DNA of 64,000 bases, from positions 62,001 to 126,000 of the forward strand of contig LNDK02000006.1 in NCBI GenBank assembly GCA_001455915.2, in the 5' to 3' direction. A program made the position numbers and the translations under genes. The stretch is from Samsoniella hepiali. Taxonomy: Eukaryota > Ascomycota > Sordariomycetes > Hypocreales > Cordycipitaceae. A model generated the notes under the pieces. The model was given only the letters and a program-made list of their open reading frames with translations. It searched no databases and was not told the origin of the DNA. Numbering within the stretch: position 1 is the stretch's first letter; the number at the start of each line of letters is the position of its first letter. Below are positions 43,407-54,579 of this stretch, piece after piece.

Positions 43407-43912
43407 TAGTAGTTGTGTGGAAGTGGTCAAATAGCGAATCTAATATCACCCCTGACTTTTGTCATCAACAACCCCTTGCCGTCTGTGGTATGGCGAGCGC
43501 CGGAGCGTTACTGCTGGAGCCGATGAGTGTCTGCCGTTTTGCCGCTAAAGACGCATGAATCTGCAGTCTGTTCTCTTCTGCACTAGCGAGCCATATCTTG
43601 ACAAATGTACAGGGTAATCACAGTGCGCCCAGCATTACGAATATCCAGTCATCAAAGGTTAATGGGCTCACTAGGCAAACGACGCCATCTGATTGGCTGC
43701 TGCAGCCCCTGCTCGATTAGCTGCAGGTTAACAATCATTATGTAACGGCGCTAGACCTAATTCGTCTCAGTATGGCGATGCACTAAGACAATGCCCAAGG
43801 TGAATAAGAGGTTGGCAGTGCCCACGATGTCTAATCCATTGCAAATGATTGCGCGATACATATTTACCAAAGTTTTCCAAACCTTTCTAACTCGCCACAG
43901 TTTTGTCTATAT
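43407..43912. other. Intergenic region
   Basis: About 500 bases, no gene seen. The end carries a TATA-like ATATATG immediately at the pirin start. Confidence 0.4.
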
Positions 43913-44974
43913 ATGTCGCGCTTCGTTCCCAGCTCTGCAATTTTGATTGCTTTTCTGTCCACACTCGTCATCATCTTCAGCCCAACAGCTTCCTCCTACT
44001 TTCAGCAGCTCACCTCGTCCCTGTTCTCATCAACAACGATAAACACTCTCAAGACCACAACGACGACCACAGCAACCCTAGAGTCATCTATGCTCAAGGC
44101 TGCCAGCAACATGTCCAAGTCCGTTCTGCGCCAGGCCAAGATTACGCCGCACCGCTCTGGTGCCCGCGGCCACTCCGACCACGGCTGGCTCAACACCTAC
44201 CACAGCTTCTCCTTTGCGGACTGGTACAACCCTCAATTCTCGCACTTTGGTTCCCTGCGCGTCCTCAACGAGGACCGCGTCAAGGCCAACTCCGGGTTCC
44301 CGACCCACCCGCACCGCGACTTTGAAATCTTTAGCTATATCCTGTCCGGCGAGCTGACGCACCGCGACTCGATGCTCACCAAGGGCCGCGAGGGCGGCGC
44401 CACGTCGGACAGCTTCTACCGCATGCACCGCGGTGATGTACAGTTTACTACCGGAGGCACTGGCATCGCCCACAGCGAGTTCAACGAGCACAAGGCCGAC
44501 ACTGTCCACTTTTTGCAAATCTGGGCCATGCCTTGGAAAAAGGGCCTGAGCCCGCGTTACCACACACGCGCGTTTGACGACGAGGCCAAGAAGAAGGGCT
44601 TCGTCACCATCCTCAGCCCCCTTCAAGGCGGCGTCGACGCTACCGCGCAGCAGGAAAAGGACGCCGAGCCAACGGTCGCGGGGTCCATCCCCATCCACGC
44701 CGATTTTGCCATGGGCGCGGGCATCATTGCGCCGGACACGACGTTTCAGTGGGTGGTGGGTGCCAAGGCGACCGAGGCCAACAAGAGAAAGGTCTATGTG
44801 CACTTGCCTATGACGCAGGGTGGCAAGGCCAAGATTCGCATCGACGGACGCGAGGATGCCGAGCTTGTCGAGGGCGACGGTGCCTTTGTCGAGGGCGTCA
44901 GCGCCGGCGACAAGCTTGCCATTGAGAGCATTGGCTCGGCAGCAGCAGAAGTCATTGTTCTGGACACGGCATAA
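43913..44974 (+). CDS. Pirin family protein with N-terminal hydrophobic extension
   Basis: An intronless 353-residue frame. MSRFVPSSAILIAFLSTLVI is a hydrophobic N-terminus not found in short pirins; an internal ATG at 44089 would start the protein at MLKAASNMSK. The cupin core has HSFSFADWYNPQFSHFGSLR and the metal ligands in FPTHPHRDFEIFSY and GTGIAHSEFNE, with three His and one Glu as in human pirin and bacterial quercetinase-type pirins. The C-terminal cupin ends GVSAGDKLAIESIGSAAAEV. It is convergent with the feruloyl-esterase-type gene. Redox-sensor or quercetinase activity is possible; which is unknown. Confidence 0.93.
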   Translation: MSRFVPSSAILIAFLSTLVIIFSPTASSYFQQLTSSLFSSTTINTLKTTTTTTATLESSMLKAASNMSKSVLRQAKITPHRSGARGHSDHGWLNTYHSFSFADWYNPQFSHFGSLRVLNEDRVKANSGFPTHPHRDFEIFSYILSGELTHRDSMLTKGREGGATSDSFYRMHRGDVQFTTGGTGIAHSEFNEHKADTVHFLQIWAMPWKKGLSPRYHTRAFDDEAKKKGFVTILSPLQGGVDATAQQEKDAEPTVAGSIPIHADFAMGAGIIAPDTTFQWVVGAKATEANKRKVYVHLPMTQGGKAKIRIDGREDAELVEGDGAFVEGVSAGDKLAIESIGSAAAEVIVLDTA

Positions 44975-45176
44975 ATGCAACAAAGTTGATTGTCTTGCTA
45001 TTTTAGAGTCTTTGTATTTCAGTACATGCCGGCGCTAGGGTTCAAATAAGTCTTTGGATAGAAGGAAAATAAATATAACAGGAACTCAAACTTAACCACA
45101 CTTTATCATATGTGCATTGAAATGGCATACAGCGTTACAGTATGGCAATTACATATATATTTTTACCCGAAAACTA

Positions 45177-46175
45177 CTAATTTAAGTGATGCTTGTTAAA
45201 AAAGTCCAAGATGATGGGCGTGGCGTTGTAGCTCGCAACATGGTGGTCCTTTCTCAAGTTGTCCGCATTCGGGGCCGTGCTCGGCCAGTCATGCCCAATA
45301 TCCGACTCGAAAATATGCTGAACTAAGCCCGCGTTCGCACCGCTCCCGTACGTGTACGACACCGTATGGTCCGCAATCGTGCTGGTCTGGTTGTGCAGCC
45401 CCAACCCGTTGCGGACGGCCCACTGCTGGACAAAGTGCGGAATGGCCGGCAGACACTCTTTCTTGCGTGCGCCGCCGTCGTAGTGGATGGTCGTGTCGTT
45501 GCCGCCGTGAAACTCAAGAAACGGGATGCCTCCTCGGCCCGGCTTGCACGGCAGCTTGACCGTGTCCGGGTGACAGGGCGACGTGTCGACGTAAAAGGCG
45601 CCCGATACGGGCGCAAAGGCGGCGATGCGCTGGGATGTGCCCGTGTCGCAGGCCAGGAGGTTGCAGAAACCGCCGCCGTCCGATTTGCCAGAGGCGTAGA
45701 TCCGCGTCTTGTCGACATTGTACTTGCTTTCCAGGTAATCGAGGATGTCGTTGGTAAACAGGATATCGTTTACGGTGTCTCCAGGCACGCCCTGCCAGAA
45801 TTTCTTTGTCGTCATTAGCAAGGGCAGTCCATCTGGTCGAGAGGGGCGTTCTGGCAAACTCACATTGATGCCTTGCGGGTAGACCACGATCGAGGCGGCG
45901 TTGGCATCTGCCGTTGTAAAACCGTCCAGTTCTAGCTGATCTTTTGCGCTCTTGTTGCCTCCGTGGTATGACAGAATAACGGATGATGGAGTTTTCGAGC
46001 TGTATGTCGCCGACACCCAGAGCAGAAACGATCGCTCCTGCTTGTCGCTGGTGATGGTGATGTTCGATGCACTACGGCTAGCTCTGTCTTGGCGATCCGA
46101 TGCACAAGAGCCGACCGACGCCACCGTGGCCGCGGCGGTGGCGAGCGGGAGTGTAATGCTGGACAAAAACTTCAT
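45177..46175 (-). CDS. Secreted CE1-type esterase (feruloyl esterase C / PHB depolymerase-like)
   Basis: Two exons: 46175-45864 and 45803-45177 (intron 60 nt, in frame, so an unspliced read-through would add 20 residues VSLPERP...); 312 residues. Signal peptide MKFLSSITLPLATAAATVAS. The oxyanion region is VILSYHGGNKSAKDQ, the nucleophile is in YASGKSDGGGFCNLLA (Ser ~145) and the late Asp/His come from FHGGNDTTIHYDGG and SDIGHDWPST. This is the family of fungal feruloyl esterases (FaeC) acting on plant cell-wall ferulate. Several Cys can form disulphides. The intron choice is supported by the resulting YPQGINKFWQG. Confidence 0.9.
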   Translation of the reverse strand: MKFLSSITLPLATAAATVASVGSCASDRQDRASRSASNITITSDKQERSFLLWVSATYSSKTPSSVILSYHGGNKSAKDQLELDGFTTADANAASIVVYPQGINVSLPERPSRPDGLPLLMTTKKFWQGVPGDTVNDILFTNDILDYLESKYNVDKTRIYASGKSDGGGFCNLLACDTGTSQRIAAFAPVSGAFYVDTSPCHPDTVKLPCKPGRGGIPFLEFHGGNDTTIHYDGGARKKECLPAIPHFVQQWAVRNGLGLHNQTSTIADHTVSYTYGSGANAGLVQHIFESDIGHDWPSTAPNADNLRKDHHVASYNATPIILDFFNKHHLN

Positions 46176-46317
46176 GTTCACAATTTCAACTGTGCCTGAT
46201 GAGAAGGACTAAGTAGCGCATGCTTTTCGGGCGCAGGAGCGCTATTATATGCACTCGAGAGCATGGGAGCACTGCCTGCTGACGCTGACGAGACATTTCC
46301 CATTGCTCTAGCCTTAG

Positions 46318-46908
46318 TTACTGGTGATCTCCCAAACTCCACCACCATAAGCTACGCTGGGCAACTAGTCCCGGGGGCGCAGCCTCCGGAGCTAGCATAA
46401 TTTGGCACCAATGGCGGCGGGCTATAATTGCCGGCCGGGTAACTCGGGAAAATCTCGAAAAATACATCTTCAGACACATCAAGCCATGAGCTAAGAAGCT
46501 CATCCACGGCGCTGAATCGCGGGAAAGGGCCGTTGAAATGGAAGCCGCTGGGTCGGCGGCTGAAATGGCAGTTTGTGGCAGCGCGGTGGCTCTTCTGTTG
46601 ACTTGCATTGACGAGTTGCGAGGTGGCCTGCTCCATCTCACCCTCAGGAGGGGACGAGTGCACGACAGCGACTTCATATGAGCTTGGCTGAGTTTCGTGG
46701 TTCGCCACAAGAGCTTGCGCGCGTTGAAATAATTGGTACCTAAAAACTTAGCAGCCTGTTCTTGTAGCTCGCTGTCAAAAGTGATGGTCTCGTCCGCCAA
46801 CGCGGCACCACTATACTGAGAAGCACCACGAGTGGTCGCATGTTGAAAAGTCCGCGCTTGGCGAAATCGTACAGGGAATCCTATAGCTGCCTCAGTCCCA
46901 GACACCAA
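46318..46908 (-). other. Doubtful coding fragments
   Basis: Two minus-strand frames overlap (46318-46908 and 46352-46708). AAKFLGTNYFNARKLL in one seems to continue as NHETQPSSYEVAVVHSSPPE in the other, suggesting a frameshift or unmarked intron in a former gene. No domain is recognisable. It may be the tail of the F-box-like relic just upstream. Confidence 0.25.
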
Positions 46909-47213
46909 AATATCACCTCGGCATCTGCCGAGTATCGGGGCACACTACTACGAGAGGCGCACCCACCTGCACGAAGCGCTCCAGGGGAGTAAGGTCGTCG
47001 TGGCAGAGGTCCCAGAGCGTAGCCCTCTGGTGGCGCGTAGAGGGACGAGGAGTAGCGTCCTGCGGTAGATGTGCAGCCCCCAGCATGTCGCGTATAGTCG
47101 GGCTTCGTCGCGTATGCCAGGTAGGGCACGACGTTTTCAAATATTTCGACAAGCACAGTCTCGATGGGACCGAAGTACATGGTGTTATCGGCAGCAACTG
47201 GAGTAGGAACCAA
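46881..47213 (-). pseudogene. Possible F-box-like gene remnant
   Basis: Minus-strand MYFGPIETVLVEIFENVVPY resembles an F-box start (LPxEIxxxIFENVVP). A second frame gives RATLWDLCHDDLTPLERFVQ, like the TLWxLCxxSRxLRxLAQPxL block that follows in fungal F-box proteins. The two pieces sit in different frames, so the gene appears broken. Low certainty. Confidence 0.25.
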
Positions 47214-49479
47214 GGATCAATGATGTACCAAGTACAGATCCGTGAAAAGGTAGGTAATGTAGGGGTTTGGATGCGGAGGGAGTCTAGAAGACATTTGTAG
47301 TCGGTCGTCCGAATTCGTCTTGGGAACACTCTAGTTTTACTATTGCTGATTTGAGTGCTGCATTTGAATACTGAATTTCTACCGGATGCTCGGGATCCAT
47401 GATGACATGCCAAGATAAGTGCCGAGGCAAAAATTACCAGATGATGGCGCAAGCCTCGCCAATGAGCAGCTCCGAGACGGAACATCGTCATCCCAACATG
47501 TATCAGTCATAATGTCTCAGCGCTGCGCCTGGGCTGGAATAAATCGCTCTACCACTTTTTTTGGCCGCCGAATTATACTAGATCGCAGGCGTGCTGGCCC
47601 CAAGCCAAGCGACCGCCGGCATTACATGGGCATTACCGCGGTAGCACCACAGTCACCCAGTAACGGAGAATCTTTGCGCTCACCTTCGTATCGAACGAAT
47701 GGTTTGCCCCAAAACGGAATACGCCTGGTTTCATCTGTTGTGGGTGATTCTCGAAAACGGGCGCGATGAAGACAGATCTGGGGCTGCCAGCTTCCCTGTC
47801 CTTGCAGGACTAAATCGACCTGCATGAGCGCCAAGAAAGAGGTTAAATGAAGTAATGACCCAGAGAAAGAAAAGAAGAGAAGCAGGGCTGCGTCATGATG
47901 ACTTTCACCATTGGGAAAAGTAAAGTTGCGAAATGAACATGGGCGGCCCCTTTGACATGTGAGGACATTATCAGAGTGACAGCGATCGGGACTCGATAGT
48001 GCAAGCTCACTCGCCGCGGTTTCTTTTTGGTTTGTCGGATGAATCGGCAGTCAACTAAACTTAGTCCAGCAAGCAACCCGCAGCCTTGGCGTGTCTGGTC
48101 TGTTGATCGAGCCGGCCCTCATCATGCGAGGGTGACTGTATGTTCATTTCTCGGCGGAAGGAGTTGCCGTCCATTTGAGTCAGAACATTGCTTTTGTCAA
48201 GGTGGTTGATGGTGTGCCAGTCCTGCAGGCGCTCCTCACCGTCCCGGTCCAAGCCGACTGGGACGGCCCAGTAAATTTTCCATCAATTCCTTATAAATAC
48301 TCCGAAACAGAAGGTTGCAGGGGTCGGGGATCCCGCAAGCAGTCAAACGGCCTCATCCGCTAACTTAGTCCAGTGGGGAGTGAAGCTCCGTTTGCGAAAT
48401 CCGTTTCTTTACTTTTCCCCCACCGTATTCACATGCAGATTCGTTTTGTCTCGACTGAACCCCTGCAAACAACTCCATAACGGGACTAACAGTCATGGCT
48501 TGTAACCTTGGTTTGTATGTCCTCCGAAAGAAGGTTACTTCCAATCGACACTGCCAACGCCCATAGTCCATCGGTGTGGCCGGATGGGACTCTAGGTTGG
48601 CGCTAAATTTGTGCGGAATCGACGTTGAAAGGCTATTGTTGCCCACAAACCGGCTCTGGTGCCTTGTTCCGCTGCTGGGCTTGGCCGCCTTGGATCAATA
48701 GGCGTTCCGAAATTAGGTCTTAAGTAACGTTCCGAAATCAGAGACAAAGCAAAGTTCGACGTTCGTTTTAGACCTTCCTGTTCGGGACAAGCCACTCCAC
48801 AGTGTCGGAAGGTGGGAGTGTTTTGCGACTCCTGGAATGATCTCAGTAGCTCCGCAGGCACCCAAACGCAGCTGTGCCGGCAACACTGCAAAAGACTCAA
48901 GTCAAGGTCAGCACGGCGGCGGCGAGGTATTGATGCGAGACACGCAGCTTTTCGAGGCGGTTGCTCGTGTCTCTCGTGCACGCATACTTTGACAGTACGG
49001 TCAGATCACTCTGGAAAAAGAAGTATATATTAAGAGAAAAACAGTTTTACTGACGAGATTGACGAAAATAATGTGGTCCGTCTATGGCTGCCAGATGTCA
49101 CCATGAAAGAGTGAGTGCCTTGGCTGAATTCCACGTTACCCACCTCTGCACTGATATTCCGTCTACAACTTTCTCTACCAAATCGAATAAAAGGCCCAAG
49201 GCACCCCCCGCCTCGAATTTTCACGGCCGGTTCTCAGCGAGGACGTCCCGATACTATTCGCGATGTCATGGGAGGACGAAGCTGCGCAGCGACGAGGGGA
49301 CCTCGACTGGGTTTCTAACAACACTATGAGATTTTTTTGTTTGACAAGAAAACGCTGAGAAACGTGAGACAGCCACTAGCTGCAGCTATTATACGACTGC
49401 AGTGCTCCTGTACTGTCGCGCCACATGAATTCATCTGCGAAGCGACCCTAGCGGCTAGCATCTAGCCATCAGGACCACT
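47214..49479. other. 2.3-kb spacer
   Basis: No supported gene. Several frames of 60-130 codons overlap on both strands without motifs. A TATAAATA-like box lies near 48292. Confidence 0.4.
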
Positions 49480-50073
49480 TCATCGACAACTTGGCGGACA
49501 ATCTATCCAAGATGCAGTACCAACATTAAGATATCTCGCCATCGCTAAGTCACAGCTTTCATCATTGGCGAAATTTAATGGATGCACAATCGCAAACGGA
49601 ACCTTTGTAAGCCATGGAGCCTTTTGATGACATAGATGCGCGGCTCGACGTAAGACTTCGTGTTGCCGGTTGATACACTCTTGAAGTAGAGCGCAGCTGA
49701 CGTGCAACAAACTTTGCGTGCACTGTCCACACTTCAGCCTAGAAATTGCCAGAGTTCTCGCTGCAATCTTTGGTTCAACGCAAATAAGATCTATTGAAGA
49801 TAGCCAGTGACTACCGATTTGCACTGCACTAAATCTCCATACCTGTCCTCGATCTCCTGGGTTTCTGTACTTCATGCAAGCTCCTTGGATTTCCTCTTCC
49901 TCTCTGTTCACGGCAGTCCCAGCGTTCTTGGTGCTCTTTCTACTGCAGCTTTCGTCGCTCGTGGGCCGAGATTTCCCCGCTTTGTGTAAACGATCCTCGA
50001 GTTTAGCATCCTCATCCTTGATGTGCTCTTCAACTTCACGTAGGTAGTTGTTCGCAGCATGGCCCTGCTCCAT
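49480..50073 (-). CDS. Hypothetical protein, uncertain
   Basis: A 197-residue frame from ATG 50073 (MEQGHAANNYLREVEEHIKD). The frame stays open ~40 codons upstream without ATG (SDATPPSYQSNTQSNNLDEA), so the start may lie in another exon. It is charged at first, then has a Cys/His-bearing segment, LKCGQCTQSLLHVSCALLQE and RRAAHLCHQKAPW. I do not recognise a family. It may be chance. Confidence 0.35.
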   Translation of the reverse strand: MEQGHAANNYLREVEEHIKDEDAKLEDRLHKAGKSRPTSDESCSRKSTKNAGTAVNREEEEIQGACMKYRNPGDRGQVWRFSAVQIGSHWLSSIDLICVEPKIAARTLAISRLKCGQCTQSLLHVSCALLQECINRQHEVLRRAAHLCHQKAPWLTKVPFAIVHPLNFANDESCDLAMARYLNVGTASWIDCPPSCR

Positions 50074-51506
50074 AGATTCCGCTTCATCGAGATTATTGGA
50101 TTGGGTATTACTCTGGTAAGACGGCGGTGTTGCGTCACTGACATTGCGGTTGTTATTTTTGCTGAAGTGGGTTAAGGCTGCGTCGACGACGGCTTACGGG
50201 AGGTACTGATCAATTAAATTTTGTCTTTATCAGTCCACGAGAGAGTTATTTATCACATGTGGAAAACTACACCTATATTAGCTAGGTTTTAAGGGGCTGT
50301 CTTACAACGGTGAATCTTGGCAGATGCAGTGATCTTTGACGAGTGCTTAAATAGTACTCGTGTATCTCAATACTTCCTATAACGCAATTTAGACTTGGTG
50401 AAAAGTGTAATATAGCTATTGCTAAATGTACCGCTTGCGCAAGTCCTTGTTTTCTAGGATTCAGTCTCCGGTTCTAGTACAACTACCTACTGCGGACTCA
50501 AAAAACTGTGCGAGCTAAACATCGCCAAACTTAAAAGGTGAAAACAGCTAGAATAGAGAAAGTTTGGACGCTCTTTATGGCTCTCGTTGATTAGACAGCT
50601 GTCTTGATTCTTGCGCCTCGACTGCAGCTGAAGAAGCGCAATTCCCAGGCTCAGTAATTTTCTTCCCGTTGTTCCTCAGGCTATTTTCGTCGTCAACTGT
50701 GACTTCCTCGCATATAGTGTAGGGTAGCTGCCCATACCTCCTTGGCGAAAAGAAAAGGCGTACAGGGAGACTGGCCGTCTACAGACGACAGCCAGGTATC
50801 ATCGTCTCAGAATCCCATGTCATGGGTGTAGCTACCTCAATAGCAAGCGCATTCCCTTTTTCAATGTTGCATCGTTGGCGCAGCGTTTACCTTGGTATGG
50901 CGCTGACCAGTCCTACGTGAAACTGTCTCAGCAACCCTCCAACGTTCAACTCCGCTCCAGCGACCGCTTTATTAGTTGACCAAGGCTTTTGCATGCCGAT
51001 TTGCGTCTGGTATCTTTTTACCAGCATTTGTCCCGTCGCCCAAACCACGGTCCAGGTTTCTTCCCTGGCAGCCCCTATCATTGGTCAAGCAGGCAGCGCC
51101 TCACAAGACACAGCGCTTAGTGGTGCAAATGATTCGTCGACCTGCCCAAGACTGGTGCTAAATATACTTTACTATTTATTCTGCACTGGCCATGGCGAAT
51201 CAGCCTCGAATGCTCCCACCATCCCCACACGGCAGCTGCCGTTGCCGCCTAGCTGGAGTCATGATCGGTCGGGCCGCCACTTTTTCTGCCCTGCCACCCG
51301 CCACCGACTTGTGTGACTTGAACTAGTGGGAGCGGCAGCACGCAGCTCGTGCATCACACATCATACTGCCTGTTTTCTGCTGCCGGTCTTGAAGAAAACA
51401 ATCATCGGAGCGAGTATATCTTACAGCCGACTACATCGCTTGAACCCCAGGGACCGCCCTCGAACTCCTGCGACTGCCTGGGCCACCCCGCCCCAGATGC
51501 TTGGCC
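50074..51506. other. 1.4-kb spacer
   Basis: AT-rich part 50200-50560; nothing recognisable. The last 200 bases are the leader of the next gene. Confidence 0.4.
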
Positions 51507-54152
51507 ATGCCAACCAAGGAGCGTGACGTCGACGCCTCTGCTGACGACGACCGTCCCCGCGAGAAGCAGCGACGCTCCAAGTCCGAGCGAAAGCCCGACC
51601 GTGAGCGAGATCGAGATCGAGATCGAGACAAAGACAAGGACAAAGACCGAGAGCGCCGTCACCGCTCTTCCAAGTCGTCCCGCACCAAGGCCAGCGGTGA
51701 GGACGGCGAGGCGGGCTCGCTTGTGTCCTCTACCAAGCGCCATCGCAAGCGAGAAAAAGACCGAGATAAGACCCGTGATGATGGCGATGACAGGTCGTCG
51801 CTCCGTACAAAGTCGCTCAGCGACGTTGGCGGGCGCGGGGCTTCCTCGTCACGGTTGACAATGTCGCTCCTCGACGGCAAACGGGTTTCGCTGCCGTACC
51901 CCTCTTTCAGCAAGGCGCATAGCAAAGAGGCCGTCATAAGCAGAGATGACCTATCCCCTTCCAGGCATTCGAATCTTCCTTCGCCAGAGCCGACCGATGC
52001 GGGTGACGACGATCGCCGACGCAAATCCGAGGAAGCTGGCCACAACCGTTCACCGTCCAAGAAAGCATCCAGACCGCCTACCCCCCCCGAAACAGATATA
52101 TCGGCCGACAAACGAAAATCGACCGAGTCAAAGAATGGCCCAAGTCATAGCAGGGACCGAGAGAAGGACAAGAAAGCGGATAGAGAAGACAGGTCCACTG
52201 CTTCGAGCATTTCCAGATCAGCCTCGAGGAACGAAGAAAGGTCGAGGGTTAGTCGCCCTTCTGTCTCCTCGAGCCAAGCAACGTACATCAAACCCGCAAA
52301 CCATAAATCACACGAGAAGCTCAGAACCTCCGAATCCAGACTCTCCACGTCATCATCCCGCCATTCACCACGTCGGTCGGGCTCGATACGAAGCGTTAGA
52401 AAGTCAGACGGCCGCGATGGCCACTCCTCGCCATCTAGTGTACAGGATTCGTCTCCTAGAACTCCAACCCAGGCCCCTCAGTTCACGACACCGTTTTATG
52501 ACCATGGATCCGAGAGGGCAGACTCGACTATTCCCTCAAAGACGGCCACGCCTGCACCAGCTCCACCCCCGCCCCCACCACCGCCTCCTGCTATGGATAT
52601 TCACGATATCCCTCGTGTCGACTATCTACTGCAAAATGGCGGACTTGCGTACCCGGTTCCTCGACACTTTTTGTCTGTGCTGCCTATTCAGAATGGCGCC
52701 CGCGGTTCTGCCCCGCCACTCTCTGGATCCGACACGCTGTTTGCGCCCTTCTTCAATTTGCTCGAGCAATACAACACGGTTATTGACAAGCAAGGATCCA
52801 TCGCTGTTGCCACTGGACATCGATCCGTTGCAAGGCGTTTACTTGATCGGCTTGAAAATATCTTCTCGCGCGACTTGCCACCCCATGGATGCTCGTGCAT
52901 CATGTGCGACCGCTCCAACGACATCCATCATGGGCTAACGTGGGGCGACGTATTAGAATGGGTAAGCGGTCGTATCGAACTGCCCCAGTGGCCGCCATTC
53001 GATCTTGCCGAGATAGGAACCAAAGCTGCCGAGATTTCGGCGGAAGAGCCACGTCGGCCTTCATCACCAATTAAACTGGACCCAGATATTGCAGAAGAAT
53101 TCCGAGAGCATTATCTTCGCCAAACCAAGAAGGTCAGATCTGCCGTTGACAAATGGCTGCACAGTACAGCAGAGACACCGATCCCACCGCCCCAGGAAGT
53201 TGATGACGAGACCCTTGCGTTTGCAATTTTAACTAATTTGGACGACGACGATCGCCCCTACTTCAATGCTCTACTATCCGGGGCCCGTGAGCTAAAGCCT
53301 GCGACCAGGGCACCAACACCCATGCTCCGCCAACGAAATGACTTTGTGGTAAAGACTGGTCTTTCGCTCCAACGCTTGTATCGACTACAACAAGCTCCAC
53401 GAGATGTCGAAAGCGTCACATATCTTATCAAGAATCCGCACACGCATGACCTGCTAGTCACCCTCTCCAATATTAACAACTCGGAATGGGAAATTCTCAC
53501 GTCTGGCCGCTTTGATGGCTTTCTGTGGTCCGGCGCGGACGTCGACGATCAAGTTACAACGCCGGGCTTGGAGTCTAGATCGCAAACACCAGCAATCGGG
53601 TACTTTGGCAGCCGTAGCGCGATGAGCCCCGGCCCTCGCAGCTCCTCTGCTATGAGCTCGCGCGGTCCGACCCCGTTCTCACGTGGAACCACACCTGCTT
53701 CTTTCATCAGCACAACCTCTGCCGGACCCGGCGGTCGACAAGCAGTTTCCAACGACGAAGAGATGGAAATGGCTGCCATTGCCGAAATGGAACGCGAAAT
53801 CTACCAAGGGATGGAGAGCCTGGAAGACGCTTTTGAAAAGCTTCACCAACGGGCCGAGGTGGTGCGCACAGCTCTGCGACAACGTGGCGCTGGTCTGATG
53901 CAGAGCCTACAAAGCCGCCGAAGAGTCGATGTTTTGCCAGCACAAACCCCAACGCCGGGTATAGGACAGGAACGGCCGTCATGGGAACCGAGCAGCGAAG
54001 GAGAGGCGCCGAGCGACGACGAATGGTTCGAGGAGTATGACATTATGCCCGACGACTCTGCCAGCAATATTAGCAGCTCACGGCACCGACGGCCGAAGCG
54101 GCGCACGGAGCGCCGGACACCGGCGCCCATTGAGGAGGACGAAGAGGAGTAG
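51507..54152 (+). CDS. Large conserved fungal protein, disordered N-terminus, function unknown
   Basis: An intronless 881-residue frame from ATG 51507 (MPTKERDVDASADDDRPREK). Residues ~1-350 are Arg/Asp/Lys/Ser-rich and disordered, including an RDRDRDRDKDKDKD run, and end in a poly-Pro tract (APAPPPPPPPPP). A folded domain starts at DIHDIPRVDYLLQNGGLAYP and includes HGCSCIMCDRSNDIHHGLTW (CxCxxC with His, possibly zinc binding) and WVSGRIELPQWPPFDL. The C-terminal part has a coiled coil (AIAEMEREIYQGMESLEDAF) and an acidic tail. From memory, such proteins carry the name 5-methylcytosine G/T mismatch glycosylase in some annotations; nothing in this sequence supports that activity. Nuclear location is inferred from the basic N-terminus. 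Confidence 0.85.
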   Translation: MPTKERDVDASADDDRPREKQRRSKSERKPDRERDRDRDRDKDKDKDRERRHRSSKSSRTKASGEDGEAGSLVSSTKRHRKREKDRDKTRDDGDDRSSLRTKSLSDVGGRGASSSRLTMSLLDGKRVSLPYPSFSKAHSKEAVISRDDLSPSRHSNLPSPEPTDAGDDDRRRKSEEAGHNRSPSKKASRPPTPPETDISADKRKSTESKNGPSHSRDREKDKKADREDRSTASSISRSASRNEERSRVSRPSVSSSQATYIKPANHKSHEKLRTSESRLSTSSSRHSPRRSGSIRSVRKSDGRDGHSSPSSVQDSSPRTPTQAPQFTTPFYDHGSERADSTIPSKTATPAPAPPPPPPPPPAMDIHDIPRVDYLLQNGGLAYPVPRHFLSVLPIQNGARGSAPPLSGSDTLFAPFFNLLEQYNTVIDKQGSIAVATGHRSVARRLLDRLENIFSRDLPPHGCSCIMCDRSNDIHHGLTWGDVLEWVSGRIELPQWPPFDLAEIGTKAAEISAEEPRRPSSPIKLDPDIAEEFREHYLRQTKKVRSAVDKWLHSTAETPIPPPQEVDDETLAFAILTNLDDDDRPYFNALLSGARELKPATRAPTPMLRQRNDFVVKTGLSLQRLYRLQQAPRDVESVTYLIKNPHTHDLLVTLSNINNSEWEILTSGRFDGFLWSGADVDDQVTTPGLESRSQTPAIGYFGSRSAMSPGPRSSSAMSSRGPTPFSRGTTPASFISTTSAGPGGRQAVSNDEEMEMAAIAEMEREIYQGMESLEDAFEKLHQRAEVVRTALRQRGAGLMQSLQSRRRVDVLPAQTPTPGIGQERPSWEPSSEGEAPSDDEWFEEYDIMPDDSASNISSSRHRRPKRRTERRTPAPIEEDEEE

Positions 54153-54579
54153 CTGCATAGATGATTTTATGAATGATTGGATGACTATATTTTTGAAAAC
54201 GAGTTGGAAAATACCTGAAGCATATTACAGGAAATATGAACAGTGCACTGGCTTCGATTTATTTGGACTTGTTTTGCACTTGCATTGAGCTTGAAGAGGT
54301 GCGCCCAGCGGGTGCGCCCAGCGGGTGCCTGCATGGTCGGTGTATGGGTTAATTTGAGGCAACATTACAGCAAACTGACACGAATGCATATCCCTTAGGA
54401 AAGAAATTCGTAACTATAGTTTTTTCCATTCTGCGAAACTTTGGGCAATGTTCCTGCTCGACTCTATGCCGTGACCAACCTTTCTCATCTCCAACTAGGT
54501 GCCCCACTATGCGAGCCACATTACACATTCGAAAGTTCTGCTCATGTATCAATTCCTAGTTGGCCCTGCATAACTCACC
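54153..54579. other. Intergenic region
   Basis: About 430 bases. A 14-bp direct repeat (GTGCGCCCAGCGGG-like) occurs twice at 54300-54327. No gene. Confidence 0.5.
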